A stretch of DNA of 64,000 nucleotides. Source: CAVQBC01 sp963848415. Lineage in GTDB: Bacteria; Actinomycetota; Thermoleophilia; Solirubrobacterales; Solirubrobacteraceae. The translations under genes and the position numbers were made by a program. Location of the stretch: NCBI GenBank assembly GCA_963848415.1, contig CAWKDN010000003.1:248001-312000 (forward strand). Direction: 5' to 3'. Shown piece by piece: positions 35,057-43,863 of this stretch (position 1 is the stretch's first letter; each line of letters opens with the position of its first letter). The notes below the pieces were generated by a model, which worked only from the letters and a program-made list of their open reading frames with translations, ran no database searches and was not told where the DNA came from.

Positions 35057-36820
35057 CTACACGTGCGCCTGCAGCCAGAGCTCGAGCAGACCGAGCTGCC
35101 ACAGCGAGGAGCCGTCGAGGTTCGTGCGGTGCTCGTTCGGATCGGCGAGCATCGCCTCGACGACGTCGCGCCGGAAGAGCCCGCGTTCGCGCGCCGCGGG
35201 CGCGTGCAGGGCTTCGCGCACCAGCTCGAGCACCGGACCGTCGAGATGGGAGAGCGCGGGCACGGGGAAGTAGCCCTTCGGGCGGTCGATGACCGCGTCG
35301 GGCACCACGCCGCGCGCCGCGGCCTTCAGCACGCCCTTGCCGCCCTCAGCGAGCTTGAGCTCCGGCGGGCAGCGGGCGGCGAGCTCGACCAGCTCGTGGT
35401 CCAGGAACGGCGTGCGCGCCTCCAGCGCGTGGGCCATCGTCATGTTGTCCACGCGCTTGACCGGGTCGTCGACCAGCATCACCTCGGCGTCGATCCGCAG
35501 CCCGCGGTCGACGGCGGTGTCCGCCCCCGCGCGGGCGAAGTGCGCGCGCGCGAACGCGAGGCTCGGGTCGCCGTCGGCCGCCCACTCGGGCGCGACCAGC
35601 GCGCGCACGCCGGCGTCGTCGCGGTCGAAGAAGGCGCCGGCGTAGGTGCCCAAGCCGTCGCCCTCCGCTTCCAGCAGCGGCGGGTACCAGTAGTAGCCGC
35701 CGAACACCTCGTCGGCGCCCTGGCCGGACTGGACGACCTTGCGGTGGTGGGCGACCTCCTCGGAGAGCAGCCAGAAGGCGACGGCGTCGTGGGAGACCAT
35801 CGGCTCGCTCATCGCCTCCACCGCCCGCGGCAGCGCCGGCAGCAGCCGCTCGGGCTCCACCCGGATCTGGTGGTGGTCGGTCCCGAAGCGCTCGGCGACG
35901 AGGTCTGAGAACTCGAACTCGTCGCCCTCGCGCCCCCCCGCGTCCGGGAAGCCGACCGAGAAGGTCGCCAGGCCCCGCTGGCCCTCCTCGGCCAGCAGCG
36001 CGACGATCAGGCTCGAGTCAAGCCCGCCGGAGAGCAGGATGCCCACCGGCACGTCGGCCACCATCCGCCGGCGGACCGCCACCCGCGTGGCCTCGCGCAC
36101 CGCGTCGGCCCAGTCGGCCGGCGCATGGGCTTCGTCGCGGGCGAACGGCGGGTCCCAGTAGACGCGCTCGCGGCGCGTGCCGTCGGGCTCGACCACCAGG
36201 ACGGTGGCGGGCGGCAGCTTGCGCGCGCCGCGCAGGATCGTGCGCGGGGCGGGCACGACCGAGTGCCAGGAGAGGTAATGGTGCAGCGCGACCGGGTCGA
36301 CGGTGGTATCGACCCTGCCGGCGGCGACGAGCGCCGGCAGGGTCGAGGCGAAGCGCAGCGGGCCGCCGTCCTCGCCGGCCAGGTAGAGCGGCTTGACGCC
36401 GAGGCGGTCGCGCGCGAGCACGACGCGCCCCGACGCCTCGACGAGCGCGAAGGCGAACATGCCCGCGAGCCGGTCGAGCATCCCCTCACCCCACGCGGCC
36501 CAGCCCTTGAGCAGCACCTCGGTGTCGGCGTCGGAGGCGAACACCGCGCCGCCAGCCTCGAGCTCGGCGCGCAGCTCTCGATGGTTGTAGATGCAGCCGT
36601 TGAAGGCGACCGTCAGGCCGAGCGCCTCGTCGGCCATCGGCTGGGCGCCGCGTTCGGAGAGGTCGATGATCGCCAGCCGGCGGTGGACGAGCCCGACGCC
36701 GCCCGCGCTCCACAGCCCGTCCCCGTCGGGGCCGCGCGGGGCGAGGCTGCGGCCCATCCGCTCCAGCGCCTCCCGGTCGGGCGGCCCGTCGCGCCGCAGC
36801 TCGCCGCCGAAGCCGCACAT
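35057..36820 (-). CDS. Asparagine synthetase-like glutamine amidotransferase
   Basis: A 587-aa protein. The N-terminal class-II glutaminase domain starts MCGFGGE (Cys2 nucleophile after Met removal), with RGPDGDG, RRLAIIDLSERGAQPM and FNGCIYNHRELR. The synthetase domain has the PP-loop VPVGILLSGGLDSSLIVALL and SGQGADEVFGGYYWYPP. It most resembles the N-acetylglutaminylglutamine amidotransferase subgroup of AsnB enzymes. It ends an operon whose upstream genes are a class-I amidotransferase-like peptidase and a circularly permuted ATP-grasp ligase, so it probably amidates a small peptide rather than free aspartate. Confidence 0.88.
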   Translation of the reverse strand: MCGFGGELRRDGPPDREALERMGRSLAPRGPDGDGLWSAGGVGLVHRRLAIIDLSERGAQPMADEALGLTVAFNGCIYNHRELRAELEAGGAVFASDADTEVLLKGWAAWGEGMLDRLAGMFAFALVEASGRVVLARDRLGVKPLYLAGEDGGPLRFASTLPALVAAGRVDTTVDPVALHHYLSWHSVVPAPRTILRGARKLPPATVLVVEPDGTRRERVYWDPPFARDEAHAPADWADAVREATRVAVRRRMVADVPVGILLSGGLDSSLIVALLAEEGQRGLATFSVGFPDAGGREGDEFEFSDLVAERFGTDHHQIRVEPERLLPALPRAVEAMSEPMVSHDAVAFWLLSEEVAHHRKVVQSGQGADEVFGGYYWYPPLLEAEGDGLGTYAGAFFDRDDAGVRALVAPEWAADGDPSLAFARAHFARAGADTAVDRGLRIDAEVMLVDDPVKRVDNMTMAHALEARTPFLDHELVELAARCPPELKLAEGGKGVLKAAARGVVPDAVIDRPKGYFPVPALSHLDGPVLELVREALHAPAARERGLFRRDVVEAMLADPNEHRTNLDGSSLWQLGLLELWLQAHV

Positions 36821-36831
36821 GCCCGGGACCC

Positions 36832-37602
36832 TCAGGCCGCCGTGGCGCGCACGCCGCCGCCGGCCTGCGCGGCGGCCTCGACGAGCGCGGCGAACAGGCG
36901 CAGGTGCTCCGCCTGGGCGACGAGCGTCTCCGCGTGCCACTGCACGCCGAGGTAGAGCGCGGGGCCGCTGCCCTCGATGCCCTCGATCGTGCCGTCGGGC
37001 GCCCACGCGACCGCGCGCAGCCCGTCGCCCAGCTGCTCGATCGACTGGTGGTGGAAGGAGTTCACCCACAGCTCGGTCTGCCCGAGGACAGCGGCCAGGC
37101 GCGAGTCGGCGGCGACCTCGACCGGGTGCGTCGTCAATCGCCCGGCGGCCGCCTGGCGGTGGTCGATCGTGCCGTCGGTGACGTCGGCGAGGTGCTGGTG
37201 CAGCGTGCCGCCGCGGGCGACGTTGAGCGCCTGGGCGCCGCGGCAGATCCCGAGGATCGGCATCCCCAGGGCGTCGGCGCGGCGGGCGACGGCCAGCTCG
37301 AAGGCGTCGAGGTCGGGCTCGACTGGGCCGAGCTCGGGATGGGCACTGGCCCCGTAGGCGCTCGGGTCGAGGTCGGGGCCGCCGGACAGGCAGATGCCCG
37401 CCAGGTGATCGACCAGCGGGGCGACGGACTCCCCGGCCAGCGGCGGCAGCACCACCGGCAGGCCGCCGGCGCGCTCCACCGCGCGCATGTAGACCATGCC
37501 GAGCGCCATCTCCGGCTGCGGCGGGTCGGCCTCCTTGAGCGGATGCGCGTGCTCGCGCAGGCGCACCTCGGAGGTCGTGACGCCGATCAGCGGGCGCGTC
37601 AC
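36832..37602 (-). CDS. Peptidase C26 / gamma-glutamyl hydrolase (PuuD-like)
   Basis: A 256-aa class-I glutamine-amidotransferase fold. It has CLSGGPDLDPSAYG, the nucleophile elbow GICRGAQALNVARGG with the catalytic Cys, NSFHHQSIEQLG, and VQWHAE with the His-Glu pair. The family cleaves gamma-glutamyl amide bonds, e.g. in putrescine and gamma-glutamyl-GABA catabolism. Its ATG overlaps the upstream ATP-grasp stop (ATGA) and it ends 11 bases before the asparagine-synthetase-like gene, so the three are one translationally linked operon. Confidence 0.9.
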   Translation of the reverse strand: MTRPLIGVTTSEVRLREHAHPLKEADPPQPEMALGMVYMRAVERAGGLPVVLPPLAGESVAPLVDHLAGICLSGGPDLDPSAYGASAHPELGPVEPDLDAFELAVARRADALGMPILGICRGAQALNVARGGTLHQHLADVTDGTIDHRQAAAGRLTTHPVEVAADSRLAAVLGQTELWVNSFHHQSIEQLGDGLRAVAWAPDGTIEGIEGSGPALYLGVQWHAETLVAQAEHLRLFAALVEAAAQAGGGVRATAA

Positions 37603-38993
37603 GCCATCACCCAGGTGTCCTTGTTGCCGCCGTTCTGGGAGGAGTTGACCACGAGCGCCCCCGCGTCGAGCGCGACGCGCGTGAGGCCGCCCGGCATCAC
37701 GTGGACGTCCCCGCCGGGCTGCAGGAAGGCGAACGGCCGCAGGTCCACGTGGCGCGGCGCGAGCCGGCCCTCAACCACGGTCGGGTGCGTCGAGAGCATG
37801 ATCAGCTCCTGCGCGACGTAGCCGGCCGGGTCGGCGGCCACCTCCTCCCGCGTGCGCTCGACGTCGTGGGTGTCGGCGTGCGGGCCGATCACCACGCCGA
37901 CGCCGCCGTAGCCGCCGCGCGGCTTGACCACCAGCTCGTCCATGCGGTCCAGCGCCTCGGCGAGCACCTCGTCGACCTGGAGGTCGAAGGTGCGCACGGA
38001 GGGCAGCAGCGGCTCTTGGGAGAGGTAGAAGCGGACCATGTCCTCGACGTAAGCATGGGCCAGCTTGTCGTCGGCCACGCCGGTTGCGGGCACGTTGAGA
38101 CAGCCGAGCGTGCCGGCGGCGAGCGGCTCGCGCAGCAGCTGACCGACCGGGGAGTCCAGGCGGCTGTCGTCCGTGCGGCGGTAGACGACGTCGATCCGCG
38201 GCCCGCCGTCGCGGATGTGCAGGCGCCCGTCGCGCACCTCCATCTCCTCGGGCGTGTGGATGCCGAGGCCGAGGCCGGACGCCAGGAAGCGGTGCTCCCA
38301 GATCGCCGAGTTCTCCGCGCCGTCGGTCAGCACCGCCAGCCGCGGCTCGCCGCCCGCCGCTCCGGGCGCCGCGGCGCGCAGCGTCGCCCCGAGCAGGCCG
38401 ATCGCCTCGTCGAGCGGGCGCGGCGCGTCCTGGGGCGCGATCTCCAGCCGGGCGGCCAGCTGCGCGCGGGTGCCGATCGCGTAGCCGATCCCGCTCGGGG
38501 TGCGCACGTTGTCCTCGAGCACGAGGAAGCGGCCGTCCGCGCCGCGCACCAGGTCCAGGCCGGCGACGCCGATCCACAAGTCGCCCGGCGGGTGCAGCTC
38601 GGTCGCGGCCGGCTCGTAGAACTCGGCGTCGTCGAGCACGCGCTCGGGCACGACGCCGGCCGCGACGATCGCCCGGCCGCCGTAGGCGTCGGCCACGAAG
38701 GCGTTGAGGGCGCGGACGCGCTGGGCGAGCCCGGCCTCGAGCTCCGCCCACTCGTCGGCGCCGATCACGCGCGGCACCGGGTCGACGTGGAAGCCGCTGC
38801 CGCCGTCGACGGCGGCGAAGCCGATGCCGGCGTGCTCGCAGCCGTCGTGGACGTCGCGCATCAGCCGGCCCGGGTCGTGGCGCAGCACCGCCTCGAGCGC
38901 CGCGCGCGCCTCGGGCCGCGCCTCGCCGGCGGCGTCGATGGCGTCGTCGTGCACTCCGTCCTCGGGGACGTAGAGCGACTCTGGTCCGAGCAT
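37599..38993 (-). CDS. Circularly permuted type-2 ATP-grasp ligase
   Basis: A 464-aa protein. Blocks typical of the family are GSGFHVDPVPRVIGADEWAELEAGLAQRVRALNAFVAD, WIGVAGLDLVRGADGRFLVLEDNVRTPSGIGYAI, LNVPATGVADDKLAHAYVEDMVRFYL and VVKPRGGYGGVGVVIG. The C-terminus reads VMPGGLTRVAL and NSSQNGGNKDTWVM. The family forms amide or ester bonds between carboxylates and amines; product unknown. First gene of the ATP-grasp / C26 / asparagine-synthetase operon. The start could also be a GTG two codons upstream. Confidence 0.88.
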   Translation of the reverse strand: MLGPESLYVPEDGVHDDAIDAAGEARPEARAALEAVLRHDPGRLMRDVHDGCEHAGIGFAAVDGGSGFHVDPVPRVIGADEWAELEAGLAQRVRALNAFVADAYGGRAIVAAGVVPERVLDDAEFYEPAATELHPPGDLWIGVAGLDLVRGADGRFLVLEDNVRTPSGIGYAIGTRAQLAARLEIAPQDAPRPLDEAIGLLGATLRAAAPGAAGGEPRLAVLTDGAENSAIWEHRFLASGLGLGIHTPEEMEVRDGRLHIRDGGPRIDVVYRRTDDSRLDSPVGQLLREPLAAGTLGCLNVPATGVADDKLAHAYVEDMVRFYLSQEPLLPSVRTFDLQVDEVLAEALDRMDELVVKPRGGYGGVGVVIGPHADTHDVERTREEVAADPAGYVAQELIMLSTHPTVVEGRLAPRHVDLRPFAFLQPGGDVHVMPGGLTRVALDAGALVVNSSQNGGNKDTWVMA

Positions 38994-39094
38994 CCTCACA
39001 AGCGTGGCCGGTACCCCGGATGGCTCGCTTCGACCCCTGTCCCAAGTTCGGCGCGTCGCTTTCGCCCTGGTGTCGAGGGGTTAACGTGGCGGCC

Positions 39095-40129
39095 ATGGAG
39101 ACGACCACGCTCGGACCGCTCGAGATCAGCCGCCTCGCGCTCGGCACGCTGCTGATGGGCGACACCACCCCGCCGGAGGAGGCCCACCACATTCTGGACG
39201 CCTTCCTGGCCGCGGGCGGGACGCTGGTCGACACGGCCGACACCTACTCCGACGGGGCCGCCGAGCAGATCCTCGCGCCGTGGCTCGCCCGGCACCGCGA
39301 CGCGGTGGTGCTCGCCACCAAGGTCCGCTTCGGCGTCTCTGACCCGGGGGGCGAGGGTCTCTCCGCCGACCGGATCCGGGCCGCGTGCGACGCCAGCCTG
39401 CGCCGGCTCGGGGTGGACGTGATCGACCTCTACCAGGTCCACGCACCGGACCCGGACGTGCCGTTGGAGGAGACGCTGCAGGCGCTCGACGGGCTGGTGC
39501 GGGCGGGCAAGGTGCGCGCGCTCGGCGCCTCCAACTTCCCGGCCTGGCTGCTCGCCTGGGCGGTAGCTGTCCAGGATCGCGAGGGCTGGTCGCCGTTCGT
39601 GAGCCTGCAGCCGCAGTACTCGCTCGTCGAGCGCTCGGTGGAGACGGAGATCCTGCCGTTCTGCCGCGCGGCCGGGCTGGGCGTGCTGCCGTGGGGGCCG
39701 CTGGGCGCCGGCTTCCTGTCCGGGCGCTACGTGCGCGACACCTCGCCGCCGGCGGGGAGCCGCATGGCGCTGGCGGGCGACGACTACGAGGAGGCGCACG
39801 AGCGGCGGGCGGTCGAGCGCAACTTCCGCGTTGTCGAGGCGGCGGAGGCGGTCGCGGCCGAGCATGGCGCAACCGTCGCACAGGTCGCCGTCGCCTGGCT
39901 AATGGGCACCGACGGGATCTCGGCGCCGATCCTCGGCCCGCGGACGCTCGAGCAGCTCGAGGGCCTGCTCGGCGCGGCCGCTCTGCAGCTGTCGGGTGAG
40001 CAGCGGGCGCGGCTCGAGCGCCACGCCGCCCCGCCCGAGGCCTATCCCCAGCGGATGCTGGCCGAGCAGGCCGGCATGGCCGACCTCGGCGGCGCGCTCC
40101 GGCGCCGGCCCGCGCGGGCGGCGCCGTGA
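39095..40129 (+). CDS. Aldo/keto reductase
   Basis: A 344-aa NADPH-dependent TIM-barrel enzyme. The catalytic tetrad is visible: DTADTYSDG (Asp, Tyr), LATKVRFG (Lys) and LYQVHAPDP (His). Downstream come LGASNFPAWLL, LQPQYSLVERSVE and LPWGPLGAGFLSGRY, matching the AKR11/YajO-like subgroup. The ATG at 39095 is chosen by homology; a GTG slightly upstream is possible. Its stop overlaps the GTG of the following hydrolase (GTGA). Confidence 0.92.
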   Translation: METTTLGPLEISRLALGTLLMGDTTPPEEAHHILDAFLAAGGTLVDTADTYSDGAAEQILAPWLARHRDAVVLATKVRFGVSDPGGEGLSADRIRAACDASLRRLGVDVIDLYQVHAPDPDVPLEETLQALDGLVRAGKVRALGASNFPAWLLAWAVAVQDREGWSPFVSLQPQYSLVERSVETEILPFCRAAGLGVLPWGPLGAGFLSGRYVRDTSPPAGSRMALAGDDYEEAHERRAVERNFRVVEAAEAVAAEHGATVAQVAVAWLMGTDGISAPILGPRTLEQLEGLLGAAALQLSGEQRARLERHAAPPEAYPQRMLAEQAGMADLGGALRRRPARAAP

Positions 40130-40908
40130 GCCTGTGGTCGGAGGCGACCGGCGACGGCCCGCCCGTCCTGCTGTTGCACGCCGGCGTCGCCGACGCGCGC
40201 ATGTGGGCACCGCAGTGGGCGAGCTTCCCGGCCGCCGGCCGGCGGGTGCTGCGCTGCGACCTGCCCGGCTTCGGGCGCACGCCGCTGTCGCCCGGGCCCG
40301 TCTCGTCCGCCGGCCAGGTACTCGCCCTGCTCGACGCCGAGGGGATCGAGCGCGCCGCCGTGGTCGGCGCCTCGATGGGCGGCCTGGTCGCGCTCGAGCT
40401 CGCGGTCGCCCGGCCCGAGCGCGTGAGCCGGCTCGTGCTCGCCGGCGCGCCACTGCCCGACCACGACTTCTCCGCCACGGTGACCGACGGCTGGGAGGCG
40501 GAGGGGACGGCGCTCGACCGCGGCGACCTCGACGCCGCCGTCGAGGCGTGCCTGCGCCTGTGGGTCGACGGCCCGTCGCGGCGGCCCGGGGAGGTCGATC
40601 CCGCGCTGCGCGCGAGCGTCGGGGCGATGCAGCGCCGGGCGTTCGAGCTGCAGCTGGCGGTGGGGGAGGCGAGCGAGGAGGTGCCGCTCGTGCCCGACGT
40701 GCCCGCGCGGCTCGGCGAGCTGGAGATGCCCGCCCTGGTGCTCGCCGGCGAGCTCGACGTGCTCGACTTCCGGCAGATCGCCGACCGGCTCGCGCGCGAG
40801 CTGCCCGGCGCTGAGGGCGGGGCGCGGACGATCGCCGGGGCCGCGCATCTGCCGAGCCTCGAGCGCCCGGACGAGTTCGACGCGCTCGTGCTGGACTTCC
40901 TGCGCTAA
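40126..40908 (+). CDS. Alpha/beta hydrolase
   Basis: A 260-aa hydrolase. Oxyanion strand PPVLLLHAGVADARMW, nucleophile elbow VVGASMGGLVALELA with Ser, the Asp in LVLAGELDVLDF, and the terminal His in IAGAAHLPSLERPDEF complete the triad. Substrate unknown. Coupled to the upstream aldo/keto reductase through overlapping stop and start; convergent with the aminotransferase, whose stop it overlaps by 4 bases. Confidence 0.9.
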   Translation: MSLWSEATGDGPPVLLLHAGVADARMWAPQWASFPAAGRRVLRCDLPGFGRTPLSPGPVSSAGQVLALLDAEGIERAAVVGASMGGLVALELAVARPERVSRLVLAGAPLPDHDFSATVTDGWEAEGTALDRGDLDAAVEACLRLWVDGPSRRPGEVDPALRASVGAMQRRAFELQLAVGEASEEVPLVPDVPARLGELEMPALVLAGELDVLDFRQIADRLARELPGAEGGARTIAGAAHLPSLERPDEFDALVLDFLR

Positions 40909-41978
40909 GCGAGCGCGGCGAGCAGGCGGTCCAGGTCGTCCTCGCTCGTCCACCCGCCGACCGAGGCGCGCAGCAGCGGGGTGCCCGGCAGGTTGCGCAC
41001 GACGACGCCCTGCTCGCCGAGGCGGTCGCGCGCGCCCTCCGGGTCGGCGTCCTCCCAGGCGACCAGCGTCGTGTCGTCGCGTGGCGCGACGGTCCGCCCG
41101 GTCGCCGCCAGCCGCTCGCCGAGCTCTGCCGCGCGGCGGGTGCCGGCTACGTGCACCGCCTCCCAGCCCGTGGTCTCGAGCAGCTGGACGGCAGCGGCGC
41201 TGAGGGCGACGACCTCGCGCGCGAGCGCCGGCGTGTCGTGGCGCCGGGCGTCGTCCTTGAGCGGGCCGTCCATGCCCTGGTCGGTGCGCTCGAAGCTCAT
41301 GTAGCTCGGCGCGATCGCGCGTAGGCGCTCGCGGAAGCCCGGCTCGAGGTAGAGCAGGCCGGTGCCGTCGGCGCCGCACAGCCACTTCTGGCCGGCGGCG
41401 GCGTAGGCTGCGCAGCCCAGCGCGCGGACGTCGGTCGGCACCGCTCCGGCGCCCTGGGCGCCGTCCAGCACGACGGGGACGTCGAGCTCGGCGAGGCGCG
41501 GGTCGGCCAGCTCGCCGGAGACCCAGCCCACGTGCGAGCAGGCGACCAGGGTCGTCTCCGGTGTGACATGGTCGGCCAGGTCGCGCAGCGGCCCCATGCG
41601 GACCGTGACGCCGCGGTCGCGCGCGGCCTTCAGCGGGCCCAGCAGCCCGGGATGCTCCTGGTCTGAGCTGAGGATCTCGTCGGACGGGCCGAGGTCCAGC
41701 CCGGCCAGGACGCGCCCGAGGCCCTCACTGGTGGAGGTCTGCAGCGCGACATCCGCGGGCTCGGCGCCGAGCAGCCGCGCGTAGGCGGCGCGCAGCTCGT
41801 CCTGCAGGGCGAAGCGCCGCTCGAAGTGGGCGGTGAAGCGGCCGTCGCTCAGCTCGGACTCGAGCTCGGCGCGCGCCGCCTCGACGGCGACTCGCGGCAC
41901 CGGCCCGTCGGTGCCCGCGTTGAGGTAGGCCGTCCGCTCGAGCACGGGGAAGTGGGCGCGCAGTCCGTCCGGGTCCAT
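40905..41978 (-). CDS. Class-V aminotransferase (cysteine desulfurase-like fold)
   Basis: A 357-aa PLP enzyme. YLNAGTDGPVP starts the family pattern, SSDQEHPGLLGPL replaces the usual DQEHSS, VVLDGAQGAGAVPTDV binds PLP with Asp, and AAGQKWLCGADGTGLLYL has the Schiff-base Lys. It resembles Egt-type or isopenicillin-epimerase-like class-V members, which act on small amines or sulfoxides. The reaction cannot be assigned. Confidence 0.88.
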   Translation of the reverse strand: MDPDGLRAHFPVLERTAYLNAGTDGPVPRVAVEAARAELESELSDGRFTAHFERRFALQDELRAAYARLLGAEPADVALQTSTSEGLGRVLAGLDLGPSDEILSSDQEHPGLLGPLKAARDRGVTVRMGPLRDLADHVTPETTLVACSHVGWVSGELADPRLAELDVPVVLDGAQGAGAVPTDVRALGCAAYAAAGQKWLCGADGTGLLYLEPGFRERLRAIAPSYMSFERTDQGMDGPLKDDARRHDTPALAREVVALSAAAVQLLETTGWEAVHVAGTRRAAELGERLAATGRTVAPRDDTTLVAWEDADPEGARDRLGEQGVVVRNLPGTPLLRASVGGWTSEDDLDRLLAALA

Positions 41979-42062
41979 GGGACGGCGGAGGCTACAGTTC
42001 GACGTGCGGCTTGCCGTCGACTGGTCGCGCCTGCCCGGCAAGCCCGCCAGCGGCTGAAACGC

Positions 42063-42995
42063 TCAGCGCCCGGGGCGGACGATGCAGCGGAAGCCGAGGT
42101 GGCTGGTCGAGGTGTCGATCGCCTCGCCCTGGCGCGCGGCCGGGCGGTAGCGCAGGCAGTAGCTCGGCGCGCACAGGTGCGAGCCGCCCTTGATCACCCG
42201 GCGCGGGATGTCCTCGCCCTGGGCACGCGGCGGACCGCAGCACGGCGCGGGCGCCGGCTCGCCGTGATCGGCGGTGAACCAGTCGGCGGTCCACTCCCAC
42301 ACGTTCCCGCACACATCGTGCAGCCCGAAGCCGTTGGCCGCGTAGGAGCCCACCGGCGAGGTCCCCGTGAAGCCGTCCTCGCGCGTGTTGCGCCACGGGA
42401 ACTCGCCCTGCCAGACGTTGGCCATGTGCTCGCCCGCCGGCGTCGGGTCTTCCCCCCAGGCGTAGGTCGCGCCCGCCAGCCCGCCGCGCGCCGCGCGCTC
42501 CCACTCGGCTTCGGTCGCGAGCGTCTTGCCCGCCCACGTCGCGTACGCCGCGGCGTCCGCGTGGGTGACGTGCGTGACGGGATGCCGCCCGCGCGTGTAG
42601 GTGTCCGAGCCCGGGCCCTCGGGGCGGTGCCAGCAGGCGCTCGGGACGTACTCCCACCAGGCCTTGTAGTCATTCAGGTCGACGGGCCCGCGCGTCGGGC
42701 GGAAGACCAGCGAGCCGGGCACGAGCAGCGCCGGATCGGCGTCGGGGTAGTCCGCCGGATCCGGCGCGCGCTCGGCTGTCGTGACGTAGCCGGCCGCCTT
42801 CACGAAGCGCCGGAACTCGCGCACCGTGACCGGGGCGTCGTCGATCCAGAACCCCGCGACCTCGGCCTCGACCACCGGGCGTTCCTCGGGATAGAACGCC
42901 TCCGAGCCCATCGCGAAGCGACCGGGAGGGATCCACGCCATCGCCTCCGCCGGTGGCGCGGACGGGGCGGCTCGAGGGTCGGAGGCGAGGCTCAT
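42063..42995 (-). CDS. Formylglycine-generating enzyme (SUMF1/FGE)
   Basis: A 310-aa protein. It follows the FGE fold throughout: MAWIPPGRFAMGSEAFYPEERPVVEAEVAGFWIDDAPVTVREF in outline, HPVTHVTHADAAAYATWAGKTLATEAEWE, and VCGNVWEWTADWF. The active-site pair is intact in GGSHLCAPSYCLRYRPAAR (C-x4-C), which coordinates copper and oxidises the sulfatase Cys to formylglycine. No sulfatase is encoded in this window, so its client must be elsewhere. Confidence 0.93.
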   Translation of the reverse strand: MSLASDPRAAPSAPPAEAMAWIPPGRFAMGSEAFYPEERPVVEAEVAGFWIDDAPVTVREFRRFVKAAGYVTTAERAPDPADYPDADPALLVPGSLVFRPTRGPVDLNDYKAWWEYVPSACWHRPEGPGSDTYTRGRHPVTHVTHADAAAYATWAGKTLATEAEWERAARGGLAGATYAWGEDPTPAGEHMANVWQGEFPWRNTREDGFTGTSPVGSYAANGFGLHDVCGNVWEWTADWFTADHGEPAPAPCCGPPRAQGEDIPRRVIKGGSHLCAPSYCLRYRPAARQGEAIDTSTSHLGFRCIVRPGR

Positions 42996-43039
42996 CGCGC
43001 GAGCCTACGTTCGCACAGAACCGCGCGGGTGGCGATGGC

Positions 43040-43609
43040 CTAGCTGCCGCAGACCGGCCAGGGCGAGGCGCCCTCGCGGGCGTAGAGCTTCGCGGCGCGC
43101 TTGTCCTGCTCGGCCCTCGGCGCGTCGGCGGGGTTGCCCGAGCCGCCGACCGACTCCCACGTGCCCTGGTTGAACTGGTAGGCGCCGTAGAAGCCGTTGC
43201 CCGTGTCCGTGCGGTAGTTGCCACCCGACTCGCAGGCCGCGATGGCCTTCAGGTGTGGCGGCGTGGGACGCCGGACCGCGCGCTCCTGGCGCAGGTCGCG
43301 GCTGACGTCGCGGATGCGGCCGCGCAGCTCGCGCGGCGCTTCGCCCTGAAGGCGCAGGTGCAGCCGCGGGCGCGAGGGGACACGCTCCTTCTCGACGCGG
43401 GCGAGCGTGCGCGTCAGGCGGACGTGCGTCCGCGCCAACGTCCGGCTGTCACCCGCCTGCGTGGCGGTGCGCAGCGCCGTGTCGCCCACGGGCAGGCGGT
43501 CGGCTGCGGCGGCGGGCGCCGCCGCGGCGACGGCGAGGCCGGCGCCGGCGAGCGCCGCCGCCACCCTGCATCGTGGTCGTCGAGGAGTCTGGGAGGTAAA
43601 CGGCGTCAT
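43040..43609 (-). CDS. Rpf-like transglycosylase (secreted)
   Basis: A 189-aa exported protein. Signal peptide RVAAALAGAGLAVAAAAPAAAA precedes a basic helical region of about 90 residues. The C-terminal Rpf/lysozyme-like domain reads HLKAIAACESGGNYRTDTGNGFYGAYQFNQGTWESVGGSGNPADAPRAEQDKRAAKLYAREGASPWPVCG in outline, with the catalytic Glu in CESGGN and Cys pairing the ends. It cleaves peptidoglycan glycan strands and can promote resuscitation. The about 250-base leader before it holds no gene and may contain regulatory RNA. Confidence 0.9.
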   Translation of the reverse strand: MTPFTSQTPRRPRCRVAAALAGAGLAVAAAAPAAAADRLPVGDTALRTATQAGDSRTLARTHVRLTRTLARVEKERVPSRPRLHLRLQGEAPRELRGRIRDVSRDLRQERAVRRPTPPHLKAIAACESGGNYRTDTGNGFYGAYQFNQGTWESVGGSGNPADAPRAEQDKRAAKLYAREGASPWPVCGS

Positions 43610-43863
43610 GGCTGAGAGGGAGAAGTCCTTGGGAGGGCTCGCGCAGCAGACCCGGAGGGACGAGCGTGAGCGGAGCCGAGCAGTGGCGATGTCGTCGAGG
43701 ACGGCGACCGCGAGCTGGACCGTGTCGGTTGGATGCCGGCCAGGGCGTACCCCGGCCTCGGTCCCCGCAGTGCAAGCGCTGACCCGCGCCCCGCGCCGTC
43801 GTGCAGGGCACGCTAGCAGCCGGCGACGAACGCGCGTTCGCTCTTCGAGGGCCGGTGACGCGC

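Noticed and set aside
39095..40908. Biosynthetic gene cluster around the AKR, hydrolase and class-V aminotransferase
   Set aside because: The aminotransferase is convergent, no core synthase is present, and the enzymes are common housekeeping types.
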